DNA of 64,000 nucleotides from Acrocarpospora catenulata (GTDB taxonomy: Bacteria; Actinomycetota; Actinomycetes; Streptosporangiales; Streptosporangiaceae). Positions within the stretch are counted from its first letter, which is position 1, and the number at the start of each line of letters is the position of its first letter. Shown piece by piece: positions 1-7,989 of the stretch. The notes below the pieces were generated by a model, which saw only the letters and a program-made list of their open reading frames with translations, did no database searches and was not told where the DNA came from. The position numbers were made by a program, and so were the translations under genes. The stretch is from positions 60,196-124,195 of the forward strand of contig NZ_JAHCST010000022.1 in the NCBI RefSeq assembly GCF_018476525.1, in the 5' to 3' direction.

Positions 1-905
1 ACGTTCTGCACGATCATGTCAATGTTGACCTCGGCGTCCGCCAGCGTGCGGAAGATGGCGGCGGCCTCTCCGACCTTGTCGGGCACCCCGACCACAGTGA
101 TCTTGGCCTCGCTCCGGTCGTGCGCCACGCCGGAGATGATGGGCTGCTCCATCTCGCTTCCTTCGGTCTTGGGGTCGGAGAAGACCCAGGTGCCTTCCCT
201 GGTGCTGAACGAGCTGCGGACGTGGATCGGGACGTTGAAACGCCGCGCGTACTCCACGCACCGCAGGTGCAGGATCTTGGCGCCGCAGGCGGCCATCTCC
301 AGCGTCTCCTCGTAGGAGATGCGCGGGATCTTCCTGGCCCGGCGCACGATCCGCGGGTCGGCGGTGAAGATGCCGTCCACGTCGGTGTAGATCTCGCAGA
401 CGTCGGCGCCCAGGGCCGCCGCCAGCGCGACCGCCGTGGTGTCCGAGCCGCCCCGGCCGAGGGTGGTGATGTCCTTGGTGTCCTGGGAGACGCCCTGGAA
501 TCCGGCCACGATGGCGATGTGCCCCTGCTCCATGGCCGCGCGGAGGCGGCCGGGCGTGACGTCGATGATCCGCGCCTTGCCGTGGGTGGAGTCGGTGATC
601 ACGCCCGCCTGGGAGCCGGTGAAGCTGCGCGCCTCGTGGCCCAGGTTGGCGATGGCCATCGCCAGCAGGGCCATCGAGATGCGCTCACCCGAGGTCAGCA
701 GCATGTCCAGCTCGCGCCCTGGGGGGAGCGGCGAGACCTGCTGGGCCAGGTCGAGCAGTTCGTCGGTGGTGTCGCCCATCGCGGAGACGATCACCACGAC
801 GTCGTTGCCGGCTTTTTTCGTCGCGACGATCCGCTGCGCCACCCGCTTGATGCAGGCGGCATCGGCGACGGACGAACCACCGTATTTCTGGACAACGAGC
901 GCCAC
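1..905 (-). CDS. ask: Aspartokinase (3' end cut off by window edge)
   Basis: Aspartokinase phosphorylates L-aspartate, the first step towards lysine/diaminopimelate, threonine and methionine. The protein begins [13 protein letters not shown], the family's KYGGSSV motif, and continues with [12 protein letters not shown] and the start of the ACT regulatory region. About 301 codons are visible and the C-terminal ACT domain runs off the window. I chose the GTG start at 903-905 because a GGAG ribosome-binding site lies just upstream and the motif follows at once. It is the last visible gene of a leftward ybaB-recR-DUF5063-ask group. An internal start is annotated separately. Confidence 0.95.
   Translation of the reverse strand, partial: MALVVQKYGGSSVADAACIKRVAQRIVATKKAGNDVVVIVSAMGDTTDELLDLAQQVSPLPPGRELDMLLTSGERISMALLAMAIANLGHEARSFTGSQAGVITDSTHGKARIIDVTPGRLRAAMEQGHIAIVAGFQGVSQDTKDITTLGRGGSDTTAVALAAALGADVCEIYTDVDGIFTADPRIVRRARKIPRISYEETLEMAACGAKILHLRCVEYARRFNVPIHVRSSFSTREGTWVFSDPKTEGSEMEQPIISGVAHDRSEAKITVVGVPDKVGEAAAIFRTLADAEVNIDMIVQN
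150..163 (-). promoter_or_regulatory. Internal ribosome-binding site and start for the aspartokinase beta subunit
   Basis: Inside ask, in frame at about codon 252, an ATG (150-152 on the complement) is preceded by AAGGAAG (157-163). The peptide begins [17 protein letters not shown], which matches where the separate regulatory beta subunit starts in Corynebacterium lysC and Bacillus. The gene therefore probably makes both a full alpha chain and an ACT-only beta chain. The site is seen directly; its use is inferred from the family. Confidence 0.65.
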
Positions 906-997
906 TGGATGTCTCCGTATGAATCTGGACGTGGAGCTCACAGTCTACTGGCGCGTCTCACAGGCCCAACTGGTTAAGCCCACCATACGGACAGGGG

Positions 998-1528
998 CTA
1001 CACGGTGGTCGCCTCTTCCGCCACGTCAAGCCGGGTGTGGGCGACCAGCGCCTGCAGCGCCCGCAGGGCCGCGCCGGCGTGGTTGCCCCAGGTGTTGAAG
1101 TAGGAGTACTGCCACCACCAGAGCGCCTCCAGGGGCCGGCCGGCCTGGTAGTGGCGCAGGCCGTGGATGAGGTCCGCGGCCACCGCCGTGAGATCGTCCG
1201 ACAGCCGGTACGGCGTGACGTTGGTGTCCTTGTAGGGGTCGAACACCTCGGCGTAGTCGTCAACAGGCCCCAGGCGGGCGGCCAGCGCGGTGCGCAGCGG
1301 GTCGGCGTCTGGGTCCTCGCTCAACGCGGGCTCGAAATTGCCCTGCAGGATCACGTCCTGCACCGCCGCGAGCTGGGTGCCCGCCAGGCTCACCTGGGCC
1401 ACCTCCACCAGCAGCAGCGGCAGGATCGCGTCCCCGCCCTCGCCGCCGGCCAGCCGGGTCAACCCGTCCAGATAGTTCTGCGCATGCCCGGCCACCCGAT
1501 CCGCCAGGGCGCGCCACTCGTCAAACAT
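998..1528 (-). CDS. DUF5063 domain protein
   Basis: This 176-residue soluble protein resembles the DUF5063 family found between recR and ask in actinobacteria. It is mostly helical and acidic, with an aromatic stretch [17 protein letters not shown] near residues 135-150, and shows no catalytic motif I recognise. Its start overlaps the end of recR by 8 bases, so the two are probably translationally coupled. Function is unknown; position alone suggests a link to recombination or to the aspartate pathway. Confidence 0.85.
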   Translation of the reverse strand: MFDEWRALADRVAGHAQNYLDGLTRLAGGEGGDAILPLLLVEVAQVSLAGTQLAAVQDVILQGNFEPALSEDPDADPLRTALAARLGPVDDYAEVFDPYKDTNVTPYRLSDDLTAVAADLIHGLRHYQAGRPLEALWWWQYSYFNTWGNHAGAALRALQALVAHTRLDVAEEATTV

Positions 1529-2120
1529 CCAGGAGTCTCCGTCCCTCGAAAGCGCGGCCCAGGGTCACCTCGTCGGCGTACTCAAGGTCACCACCCACGG
1601 GCAGACCGCTCGCCAGTCGTGTCACTCTCAGTCCCATGGGTTTGACGAGCCTAGCGAGATACGTCGCCGTTGCCTCCCCCTCCAGGTTCGGATCGGTCGC
1701 CAGGATCAACTCGGTCACCTGCCCGTCGGCCAGCCGGGCCATCAGCTCCCTGATCCGCAGATCGTCAGGACCCACCCCGTCGATCGGGCTGATCGCGCCG
1801 CCGAGCACGTGGTAGCGGCCGCGGAACTCGCGGGTCTTCTCGATCGCCACGACGTCCTTGGACTCCTCCACCACGCAGATCACGTGCGGGTCGCGGCGCG
1901 GGTCACGGCAGATCCGGCACTCCTCCTCGGCGGCCACGTTCCCGCAGACCCGGCAGAACCGCACCTTCTCCTTCACCTCAAGGAGCGCGTGGGCCAGCCG
2001 TTTGACGTCGGCAGGGTCGGCCGACAGCAGATGGAAGGCGATGCGCTGGGCGCTCTTGGGACCGACGCCCGGGAGCAGCCCGAGCTCGTCGATCAGGTTC
2101 TGGACGACGCCCTCGTACAT
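1521..2120 (-). CDS. recR: Recombination mediator RecR
   Basis: RecR works with RecF and RecO to load RecA on gapped DNA. The 199-residue length is normal. The helix-hairpin-helix [12 protein letters not shown] is at residues 15-26, four zinc-binding cysteines sit at 56, 59, 68 and 71, and a Toprim domain begins at [10 protein letters not shown]. It lies 5 bases after ybaB and overlaps DUF5063, forming one operon. Confidence 0.97.
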   Translation of the reverse strand: MYEGVVQNLIDELGLLPGVGPKSAQRIAFHLLSADPADVKRLAHALLEVKEKVRFCRVCGNVAAEEECRICRDPRRDPHVICVVEESKDVVAIEKTREFRGRYHVLGGAISPIDGVGPDDLRIRELMARLADGQVTELILATDPNLEGEATATYLARLVKPMGLRVTRLASGLPVGGDLEYADEVTLGRAFEGRRLLDV

Positions 2121-2125
2121 GACCG

Positions 2126-2476
2126 CTAGAACCCGGGGAGCTGGCCGAGGCCGCCCCCGCCGAGGCCCTGCGCGAGCGGGCCGAGCTTCTCCTGCTGCAA
2201 CTCCGAGGCGGCCCGCACGGCGTCCCGCACCGCGGCGATGACGAGGTCGGCCACGGTCTCCGCGGTCTCCTCGGGCGCGCTCGCGTCGATCACCTTTGGG
2301 TCGATGGTGAGCTCAAGCAGCTCCCCGCTGCCGTTCACGGTCGCCACCACGAGCCCGCCGCCAGCGCTCCCCTCAACCTGGGCGTCGTTCAGTTCCTGCT
2401 GGGCCGAGACGAGTTGCTGCTGCACCAGCTGGGCCTGTTCCAGCAACTGCTGCAGGTTCACATCTCCTGGGTTCAC
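2126..2476 (-). CDS. YbaB/EbfC nucleoid-associated protein
   Basis: This 116-residue DNA-binding protein has the YbaB pattern: an N-terminal coiled helix rich in Q and L (residues 8-35), the [13 protein letters not shown] strand segment, a second long helix, and a glycine-rich tail. The family binds DNA as a dimer and is usually found with recR, as here. Unlike in many bacteria, dnaX is not next to it but 8 kb away on the other strand. Confidence 0.92.
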   Translation of the reverse strand: MNPGDVNLQQLLEQAQLVQQQLVSAQQELNDAQVEGSAGGGLVVATVNGSGELLELTIDPKVIDASAPEETAETVADLVIAAVRDAVRAASELQQEKLGPLAQGLGGGGLGQLPGF

Positions 2477-2748
2477 AATCGTGCGCTCCTCAGCGACCGG
2501 CTGACGTGTCCGACCCGACGAGCCTACGGCGTTTGCCGCCCATGTGACACCGGCGTGCTTCCCATGTTCCGCCCATGTTCCGCCTCACCTTCCCGATGGA
2601 CGGCTCACACCCCGGAGGCCGGGCCCCGACCCCCCTCCAAGCGTCCGGGACCCGACCTCGATCACTCCGGGTCGGCCGCGGCCCGGCGTGATGCAGGCAA
2701 ACCTAGCGAGGAGAACGTTGCATACAGGTTGCGATCAACCGGTTACTC

Positions 2749-4176
2749 ATGGAGATTGGCAAAATCGGCTGCGAGCCCGATCAAGGCTGGGGATGCAGAA
2801 TGCGGGAACCATTCCACCGAACCACCATGCCATCCGGCGACAACCCACCGCGTACCGTGATTTCCGCGTCGTGGCAGCGATCGCTCCGGGCCGGAATCCA
2901 CCCGGAGGTGCAGGCCGCGCCGCTGATCTACGACCAGTCCGACATCGGGGACGCCCGGTCCGCGCATCCGCTCGCCGATCTGCTGCCGCTGCTCGGCCAC
3001 ACCCTCCTGCAGATCGCCGACGAGGCCGCGCACATCATGGTGGTCACCGACGCGGACGGGCGCGTGCTCTGGCGGGACGGTCATCCCGGCGTGCTCCGGC
3101 GGGGGGACGCCATCGGCCTGGCCGACGGTTTCGCCTGGTCGGAAGAGGCGGTCGGCACCAACGGCATCGGCACCGCCCTGGCCACCCGCCGCCCGACCAG
3201 CGTGTACTCCAGGGAACACCTGATCAAGGTGCTGCACCACTGGTCCTGCGTCGGCTCCCCGATCATCGACCCGGACACCGGCGCCGTGCTCGGCTGCGTG
3301 GACATCAGCGGAACCAGCGCCACCCTGCCGCCCGCCACCGTCGCCCTCGTCGGCGCCGCCGCCCGCCTGGCCGAGAGCCACCTCACCCTCCGCATGCGGG
3401 AACGCGACGAGCGCATCCGCACCCGTCACCAACGGCGGCTACGCGCCTCCGGCCTGCTGGTGACGCCGTCCGGCCGGGTCATCGGCGGCAGCCGGTTCCT
3501 CGGGGCGCGGCTCACCCTGCCTGCCGACGGAGACCGCATCCTGATGCCCGACGGCGAATCCGCCTACCTGGAATCGCTGGGCGACGCGTACCTGATCATG
3601 CCCGCCGGCTTCGCCGAACCCCGCCTCACCCTCACCCTGCTCGGCACCGACCACCCGTACGCCGACCTGGACGGCAGCCGCATCCCGCTCACCCTCCGGC
3701 ACGCCGAGATCCTCGCCCTGCTCGCCACCCACCCCCGCGGCCTCACCGCCGAACAGCTGTCCTTCCTGCTGTACGGCGACGAAGGCAACCCGGTCACCAT
3801 CCGAGCCGAGATCCACCGCCTGCGGGCCCAGTTCGCCGGGGCTGTCGTCGCCAAGCCGTACCGGCTGCTCGGGAACGTCGACACCGATATCAAGGCCGTG
3901 CGCCGGGCTCTGACCACCGGCGACCTCACTACCCTCACCCGGCTCTACCAGGGCCCCCTGCTGCCCCGCTCAGAATCCCCCGCGATCCGCCGCGAACGCG
4001 ACGAACTAGAAGCCCGAGTCCGCTCCGAACTCCTCACCAAGGGCACCCCCGACGCCCTCTGGTCCTTCGCCCAGACCCCCTCCGGCCACCACGACTACGA
4101 AATCCTCGAACGCCTGACCCAACTGACCCCGCCCTCCGACCACCGCCACGCGATAGCCCAGATTCGGCTGCTGTGA
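2749..4176 (+). CDS. GAF-domain transcriptional regulator with C-terminal winged helix
   Basis: The N-terminal part contains SASWQRSLRAGIHPEV and a GAF sensor domain of the AcoR type, including FAWSEEAVGTNGIGTAL and VGSPIIDPDTGAVLGCVDIS. The C-terminal third (PLTLRHAEILALLATHPRG onward) looks like an OmpR-type winged helix. The AAA+ domain of true AcoR activators is absent, so it is probably not sigma-54 dependent. The start is uncertain: ATG at 2749, 2800 and 2827 are in frame, and I see no strong ribosome-binding site at the first. No target genes lie beside it, so its ligand is unknown. Confidence 0.8.
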   Translation: MEIGKIGCEPDQGWGCRMREPFHRTTMPSGDNPPRTVISASWQRSLRAGIHPEVQAAPLIYDQSDIGDARSAHPLADLLPLLGHTLLQIADEAAHIMVVTDADGRVLWRDGHPGVLRRGDAIGLADGFAWSEEAVGTNGIGTALATRRPTSVYSREHLIKVLHHWSCVGSPIIDPDTGAVLGCVDISGTSATLPPATVALVGAAARLAESHLTLRMRERDERIRTRHQRRLRASGLLVTPSGRVIGGSRFLGARLTLPADGDRILMPDGESAYLESLGDAYLIMPAGFAEPRLTLTLLGTDHPYADLDGSRIPLTLRHAEILALLATHPRGLTAEQLSFLLYGDEGNPVTIRAEIHRLRAQFAGAVVAKPYRLLGNVDTDIKAVRRALTTGDLTTLTRLYQGPLLPRSESPAIRRERDELEARVRSELLTKGTPDALWSFAQTPSGHHDYEILERLTQLTPPSDHRHAIAQIRLL

Positions 4177-4181
4177 CTGGA

Positions 4182-4478
4182 TCAGTTCTCGAGTTCCAGG
4201 ACGCGGGCGTGCAGGACCGAGCGCTGGTGGAGGGCGGCGCGGAGGGCGCGGTGCAGGCCGTCCTCCAGGTAGAGCTCGCCCTGCCACTGGACGACGTGGG
4301 GGAACAGGTCGCCGTAGAAGGTGGAGTCCTTGGCCAGCAGGGAGTGCAGGTCGAGCACCGCCTTGGTGGTGACGAGCGTGTCCAGCCTGACCTGGCGCGG
4401 GGGTATTTGGGCCCACTCGCGATGGCCAAGCCCATGCTCGGGGTACGGACGTCCATCGCCGACCAACTTAAAGATCAC
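4182..4478 (-). CDS. Conserved actinobacterial protein of unknown function
   Basis: This 98-residue protein starts MIFKLVGDGRPYPEHGL and contains WAQIPPRQVRLDTLVTTK and FPHVVQWQGELYLEDGLHRA. I recognise the pattern as a small protein common in actinobacteria, sometimes labelled VapB-like in databases, but no toxin gene lies next to it and I would not call it an antitoxin. It converges with the GAF regulator, only 5 bases apart. Confidence 0.75.
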   Translation of the reverse strand: MIFKLVGDGRPYPEHGLGHREWAQIPPRQVRLDTLVTTKAVLDLHSLLAKDSTFYGDLFPHVVQWQGELYLEDGLHRALRAALHQRSVLHARVLELEN

Positions 4479-4569
4479 GCTACGTAGTTTAGGAGAAGAT
4501 GCCAGAGTTTGCCTGCCGCCTTAGCGGGCTGGGAAGAAGGTGTCGCAGCTGTCATCCGGGACGACTGCT

Positions 4570-5475
4570 TTAGATCGAGCCGGTGAACGTGTCGCACCTG
4601 CCGGGATTGCCGGACTGGTAGCCGGTGGTGAACCAGGTGACCCGCTGCTGGGAGGTGCCGTGGGTGAAACCGTCCGGGGTGACGTAGCCCTGGGTGCGCT
4701 CCTGGATGTTGTCGTCGCCCACCGCGGCGGCGGCCTGCAGCGCCTGGCCGATGTCCTGCGGGGTGAACGGCGCGGCGTAGAAGCCGGTACGGACTGCGTT
4801 GTGCGCCCATACCCCCGCATAACAGTCAGCCTGTAGCTCCAGCCGTACGGCACCGCTGGTGGCACCGTGGCGATCGGCGCCCACTTTGCGCATGGTCCCG
4901 AGCAGGTTCTGCACGTGGTGACCGTACTCGTGGGCGACGACGTACGCCTGGGCGAACGGCCCGTTCTCCGCCCCGAACTGGGACTGCAACTCGTTGAAGA
5001 AGCTCAAATCGAGATAGACCCGCCGATCCACCGGACAGTAGAAGGGCCCAACCGAGGAGTTGGCTTTTCCACAGGCTGTGGATACAGCTGAGCGGAAAAG
5101 CTGCGTCTTCGCCGGCTGGTACGTGCGATGGCGGCCCGCGAAGGCCTGTTTCCAGTACCCCTGAATGCTGTTGACGATGCCGACGATCCGGCAATCCTCG
5201 GATTGGTCGGCGTCCGATCCCAGCTTGCAACGTTCGGCCAGATTCCCTTCGGTGGGCGGCGGCGGCTTGTACGGACCCGGCTGGCTGAACCCGCTGAACA
5301 ACGGCTGACCGAACAGCAGCAAGACCCCCACCCCGAGGACCAGCATCAGGCAGCCGCCCCGGCCCCCGATCGGCAGCACGCACCCGGACATCCCTCGCGG
5401 AGGCCGTCCGGGCCCCGCCGCCCGGCTGTCCTCGACCTGCGACGGGTCAAGCTCCGCATCGTCCCTGAAATCCAT
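4570..5475 (-). CDS. Membrane-anchored neutral zinc metallopeptidase, YpfJ family
   Basis: The 301-residue protein has a cytoplasmic N-terminal tail, one membrane segment at about residues 41-57, then a proline-rich linker and the extracellular peptidase domain. The zinc site HEYGH is at 182-186, and the third ligand region is LELQADCYAGVW. This is the KPN_02809/YpfJ family of putative neutral zinc peptidases; substrates are unknown. It is transcribed alone, 94 bases from the preceding leftward gene. Confidence 0.92.
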   Translation of the reverse strand: MDFRDDAELDPSQVEDSRAAGPGRPPRGMSGCVLPIGGRGGCLMLVLGVGVLLLFGQPLFSGFSQPGPYKPPPPTEGNLAERCKLGSDADQSEDCRIVGIVNSIQGYWKQAFAGRHRTYQPAKTQLFRSAVSTACGKANSSVGPFYCPVDRRVYLDLSFFNELQSQFGAENGPFAQAYVVAHEYGHHVQNLLGTMRKVGADRHGATSGAVRLELQADCYAGVWAHNAVRTGFYAAPFTPQDIGQALQAAAAVGDDNIQERTQGYVTPDGFTHGTSQQRVTWFTTGYQSGNPGRCDTFTGSI

Positions 5476-5551
5476 CCCGTCGCCCCCGAACAGGTCCGAT
5501 TACTCTCCGCAATCATCCCCAAACTCAGGCGATCCACGCCGGGCGCCCTGA

Positions 5552-5926
5552 TCAGGTGAGGGCTTCGACGGCCCGGCGGCGGAGCAGGGCCTCGTGGTCC
5601 GGATCGGTGTGCAACGTCGTGGTCAGCCCGGTTCGAGCGGCCTCGGCCAGGATGTCGAGCAGTGTGGCGAACTGTTCGGGGGGCTCGGCGCCGAGTAGGT
5701 CCTCGGCGTGCTCCACGACAAGGGCGAGCGTCCCGGCACGGGTCGCGTCACTGAGGGAGTCCGCGAACGCGTCCCAGTTGCGGCCGAAGTAGTCGGGAAA
5801 CCGCAGAACCCGCGCCGCCTCCTCGAAGAAGGCGGCGCGGGTCCGGCATGCGCGCCCGTCGATGACCGCCGGCACCGGGCCGGTGGAGACTGTCAGCCAT
5901 TGCGGCAGCGGACCTGCGGCGGTCAT
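5552..5926 (-). CDS. Barstar-family ribonuclease inhibitor
   Basis: This 124-residue protein carries the barstar signature: the DGR segment near residue 23, FFEEAARVLRFPDYFGRNWDAFADSL, and the acidic VVEHAEDLL stretch. Barstar binds and blocks barnase/RNase Sa-type enzymes in the cytoplasm. It lies 7 bases downstream of such a ribonuclease, so the pair is very probably an enzyme with its own immunity protein. No signal peptide is present, as expected. Confidence 0.93.
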   Translation of the reverse strand: MTAAGPLPQWLTVSTGPVPAVIDGRACRTRAAFFEEAARVLRFPDYFGRNWDAFADSLSDATRAGTLALVVEHAEDLLGAEPPEQFATLLDILAEAARTGLTTTLHTDPDHEALLRRRAVEALT

Positions 5927-5933
5927 GGGGTTC

Positions 5934-6347
5934 CTAGAGCCGGTAGAAGTCGGTGTAGTGGTTCGGCGAGAACCAGGTCACGCCGGTGCTGCGGTTGACG
6001 ACGATCCGGTAGGCGTCGCGCGCCGCCCCCCGCGCCCGGGAGTAGACGTCGTACTCGTAGTAGGTGGCGCCGCTGGGGAGTTGACCTTCACGGTTGTAGA
6101 AGCGCCCGCCAGTGTAGTTGTACTTGCCGTCCGGCCAGGAGTACCAGCCGCTGGTGGTGGGGTAGCCCTTGGATTTCCAGATGGCGTTGACCGAACGCGC
6201 GTCGGAGCATCGGGAGATGGTGCAGGTGCTGTAGACCGACGCCTCGGCGGGGGTGATGCCGGCCACGCCGGTCAGGGAGACGATGGCGGCGAGCACGAGA
6301 GTAAGCCGTGCCGGCCACCAAGGTCGGGGGCGATGCGGGGTGTGCAC
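5934..6347 (-). CDS. Secreted guanyl-specific ribonuclease (RNase Sa/barnase family)
   Basis: I chose the GTG at 6345-6347 because a perfect AAGGAGG lies 5 bases upstream; an ATG 30 bases earlier is less likely. The 137-residue product has a signal peptide (about residues 1-36, ending AEA). The mature enzyme matches RNase Sa: FYNREGQLPSGATYYEYDV with Glu98, then Arg114 in DAYRIVV and His130 in PNHYTDF as the catalytic triad. Two cysteines (42, 47) could form a disulfide. It would cleave RNA 3' of guanine outside the cell; barstar follows in the same operon. Confidence 0.93.
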   Translation of the reverse strand: MHTPHRPRPWWPARLTLVLAAIVSLTGVAGITPAEASVYSTCTISRCSDARSVNAIWKSKGYPTTSGWYSWPDGKYNYTGGRFYNREGQLPSGATYYEYDVYSRARGAARDAYRIVVNRSTGVTWFSPNHYTDFYRL

Positions 6348-6457
6348 GAAGCCTCCTTGAGGAAGAGCGGTGGACACCTCTGATGATCATTGTTGAGTGA
6401 TGTCAAGTGAAGGGAAAACCGCCGAATGAGTGGTGAACTCTTCGCTGCCCCGGGGAA

Positions 6458-7153
6458 TCAGGTCGCCGGTACTTGATGTCCTGCCCCGCCTGACGGTAGG
6501 ACGTCCCGCAGGTTGAGTGGGGCGGGTGGCGGGAGAGGCTCGGCCTGTTCGGCGCGGAAGGCGCTGAGCAGGTAGGCGACGAGCCGTCGGGACGCCGCTT
6601 GGGCCACTTCGGCGGATTCGGTGATGATGCCGCCGTTGGCCATGACCAGAAGGACGAGGTCGTCCTGCGCGAAGTCGGCGCGCAGCTGTCCGGTCGCCTT
6701 GGCGCGCCGGGTCAGCTCGGCGAAGCCCTGTATGGCGCGGTGGCGTTCCCGCTCGATGTCGACCGCGTCGGGGAACGCCGCGATGAAGGCCGCGCTGAAG
6801 CCGCGGTCGACGGCCTGCATGGTGCATACCTTTTCAATGGCCGCACAGAACCCACGCCACGGGTCCGGATCGGCCAGCGCGTCGTCGATCACCGACACGC
6901 AGGCCTCGAACTGATCGGCGAACACCTCGGTGACCAGCGATTCCTTCGTGGGGAAACGTCGGTAGAGCGTCGCGACCCCGACGCGGGCGTGCCGGGCGAT
7001 CGCGGCCATCGGCACGTCGAGCCCGCGGTCGGCGAACAGTTCGCGGGCGACCTCGACGATGCGGTCGCGATTGCGCCGCGCATCGGCGCGCAACCCCACG
7101 GCCGTATCGGGGACGGTCGGCATACGAGATGCCTCGACGCTCATGGTTCTCAC
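6458..7153 (-). CDS. TetR-family transcriptional repressor
   Basis: The 231-residue protein has the TetR DNA-binding domain, RDRIVEVARELFADRG followed by the recognition helix RVGVATLYRRFPTKESLV. The C-terminal ligand domain is of the TetR_C type seen in SbtR-like regulators. It is divergent from the deazaflavin-dependent enzyme at 7231, and a clear inverted repeat lies between the two, so it probably represses itself and that gene. The inducer is unknown. Confidence 0.9.
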   Translation of the reverse strand: MRTMSVEASRMPTVPDTAVGLRADARRNRDRIVEVARELFADRGLDVPMAAIARHARVGVATLYRRFPTKESLVTEVFADQFEACVSVIDDALADPDPWRGFCAAIEKVCTMQAVDRGFSAAFIAAFPDAVDIERERHRAIQGFAELTRRAKATGQLRADFAQDDLVLLVMANGGIITESAEVAQAASRRLVAYLLSAFRAEQAEPLPPPAPLNLRDVLPSGGAGHQVPAT

Positions 7154-7161
7154 TTTAGGTC

Positions 7162-7183
7162 AAGTGGACGAGGTGCTCCACTT
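7162..7183. promoter_or_regulatory. Probable TetR operator
   Basis: A perfect inverted repeat, AAGTGGA, 8 bases, TCCACTT, lies 8 bases from the TetR start codon and about 48 bases from the divergent gene. Position, symmetry and length fit an autoregulatory TetR operator covering both promoters. Confidence 0.65.
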
Positions 7184-7230
7184 ATGGGACTACGTTGGCG
7201 GCAAGAGACACCTGTCGCGATGGAGGTTCA

Positions 7231-7584
7231 GTGCGATACCTGGGACCGCTTCCGAAGCGGGCGATCAGCCGTTTCAACTCCTGGGTCGTGACGTTGCGCT
7301 CCTCTCCCCGATGGGGCCGGCTGATCAGCAGACACCTCACGGTCGTCACCTACACGGGACGCCGCTCGGGACGCACCTTCAGCACGCCCGTCGCCTTCCG
7401 CCGCACGGCCGACACCGTCACGATCGGCGTCCAGTTCCCCGACGCCAAGAAGTGGTGGCGAAACTTCTTGGCCGACGGGGGACCGATATCGCTGCACCTG
7501 GACGGGATCGACCGCACCGGGCATGCGATCGCCAGACGCGACAAAGCAGGCCGCGTCACCGTCACCGTCCAACTGGACAGCTGA
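7231..7584 (+). CDS. Deazaflavin (F420)-dependent nitroreductase-family protein
   Basis: The GTG at 7231 is preceded by GGAGG (7222-7226), giving a 117-residue protein beginning VRYLGPLPKRAISRFNSW. The pattern LTVVTYTGRRSGRTFSTPVAF is the phosphate-binding and fold signature of the DUF385/deazaflavin-dependent nitroreductase family, small split-barrel enzymes that use F420H2 in actinobacteria. The substrate is unknown. Control by the divergent TetR suggests response to a small molecule. Confidence 0.85.
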   Translation: MRYLGPLPKRAISRFNSWVVTLRSSPRWGRLISRHLTVVTYTGRRSGRTFSTPVAFRRTADTVTIGVQFPDAKKWWRNFLADGGPISLHLDGIDRTGHAIARRDKAGRVTVTVQLDS

Positions 7585-7602
7585 CAACGCCCCAGGGGTG
7601 CC

Positions 7603-7800
7603 TCAGTCGCCGAGGATCTTCACCAGGAGGGTCACCACGGCGACGCCGACCCCGATGGGAACGGCGAGTGCCGGCTGCACCGCGACCACGACACCGATCA
7701 GGACCGCGGTGAGGATGATGAGCAGCGCGCGGGAGCTGAGCAGCGGCCGGGCCTCGGCGGTGCTGGGCTGAGGTTCCGGATCGTTCTGTTGTGCCCCCAT
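7603..7800 (-). CDS. Small membrane protein of unknown function
   Basis: I take the ATG at 7798-7800, with GAGG upstream, over longer starts. The 65-residue product has a polar N-terminus (MGAQQNDPEPQPSTAEARP) and two membrane segments, roughly residues 27-43 and 46-63. I recognise no family. It ends 18 bases from the end of the convergent deazaflavin gene and is divergent from the XRE regulator at 7990, with twin palindromes between them. Confidence 0.6.
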   Translation of the reverse strand: MGAQQNDPEPQPSTAEARPLLSSRALLIILTAVLIGVVVAVQPALAVPIGVGVAVVTLLVKILGD

Positions 7801-7888
7801 GACGACCTCGACTTCCGTGCGGGGACTGGATAAGTGGTGTTGCCCCATTGGGGTGGTGCGGGAGGGCACCATGATGGCGGCAGTACCG

Positions 7889-7921
7889 TGCATATGCAAG
7901 TGCAGTGGAATGCATATGCAT
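7889..7921. promoter_or_regulatory. Twin palindromes TGCATATGCA, probable operators
   Basis: The 10-base palindrome TGCATATGCA occurs at 7889-7898 and 7911-7920, 22 bases centre to centre, about two turns of DNA. They are AT-rich islands in high-GC DNA and lie between a small membrane-protein gene and a divergent XRE/DUF5753 regulator, so they are likely binding sites for that regulator or another dimeric protein. A strong AAGGAGG follows at 7926-7932 with no well-spaced start codon for the regulator. Confidence 0.55.
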
Positions 7922-7989
7922 CGGCAAGGAGGTGTGACGGACCGTAGGATGCTCTGGTCGGCTTTGGTGGTTGGTGGACGGGAGCGTTG

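Noticed and set aside
4182..4478. VapB-type antitoxin
   Set aside because: Some databases may label this family so, but no toxin partner is adjacent and no typical antitoxin DNA-binding motif is seen.
2544..4487. Plus-strand 647-codon frame over the GAF regulator
   Set aside because: It is an out-of-frame shadow, mostly Arg and Pro; the GAF reading has recognisable domains.
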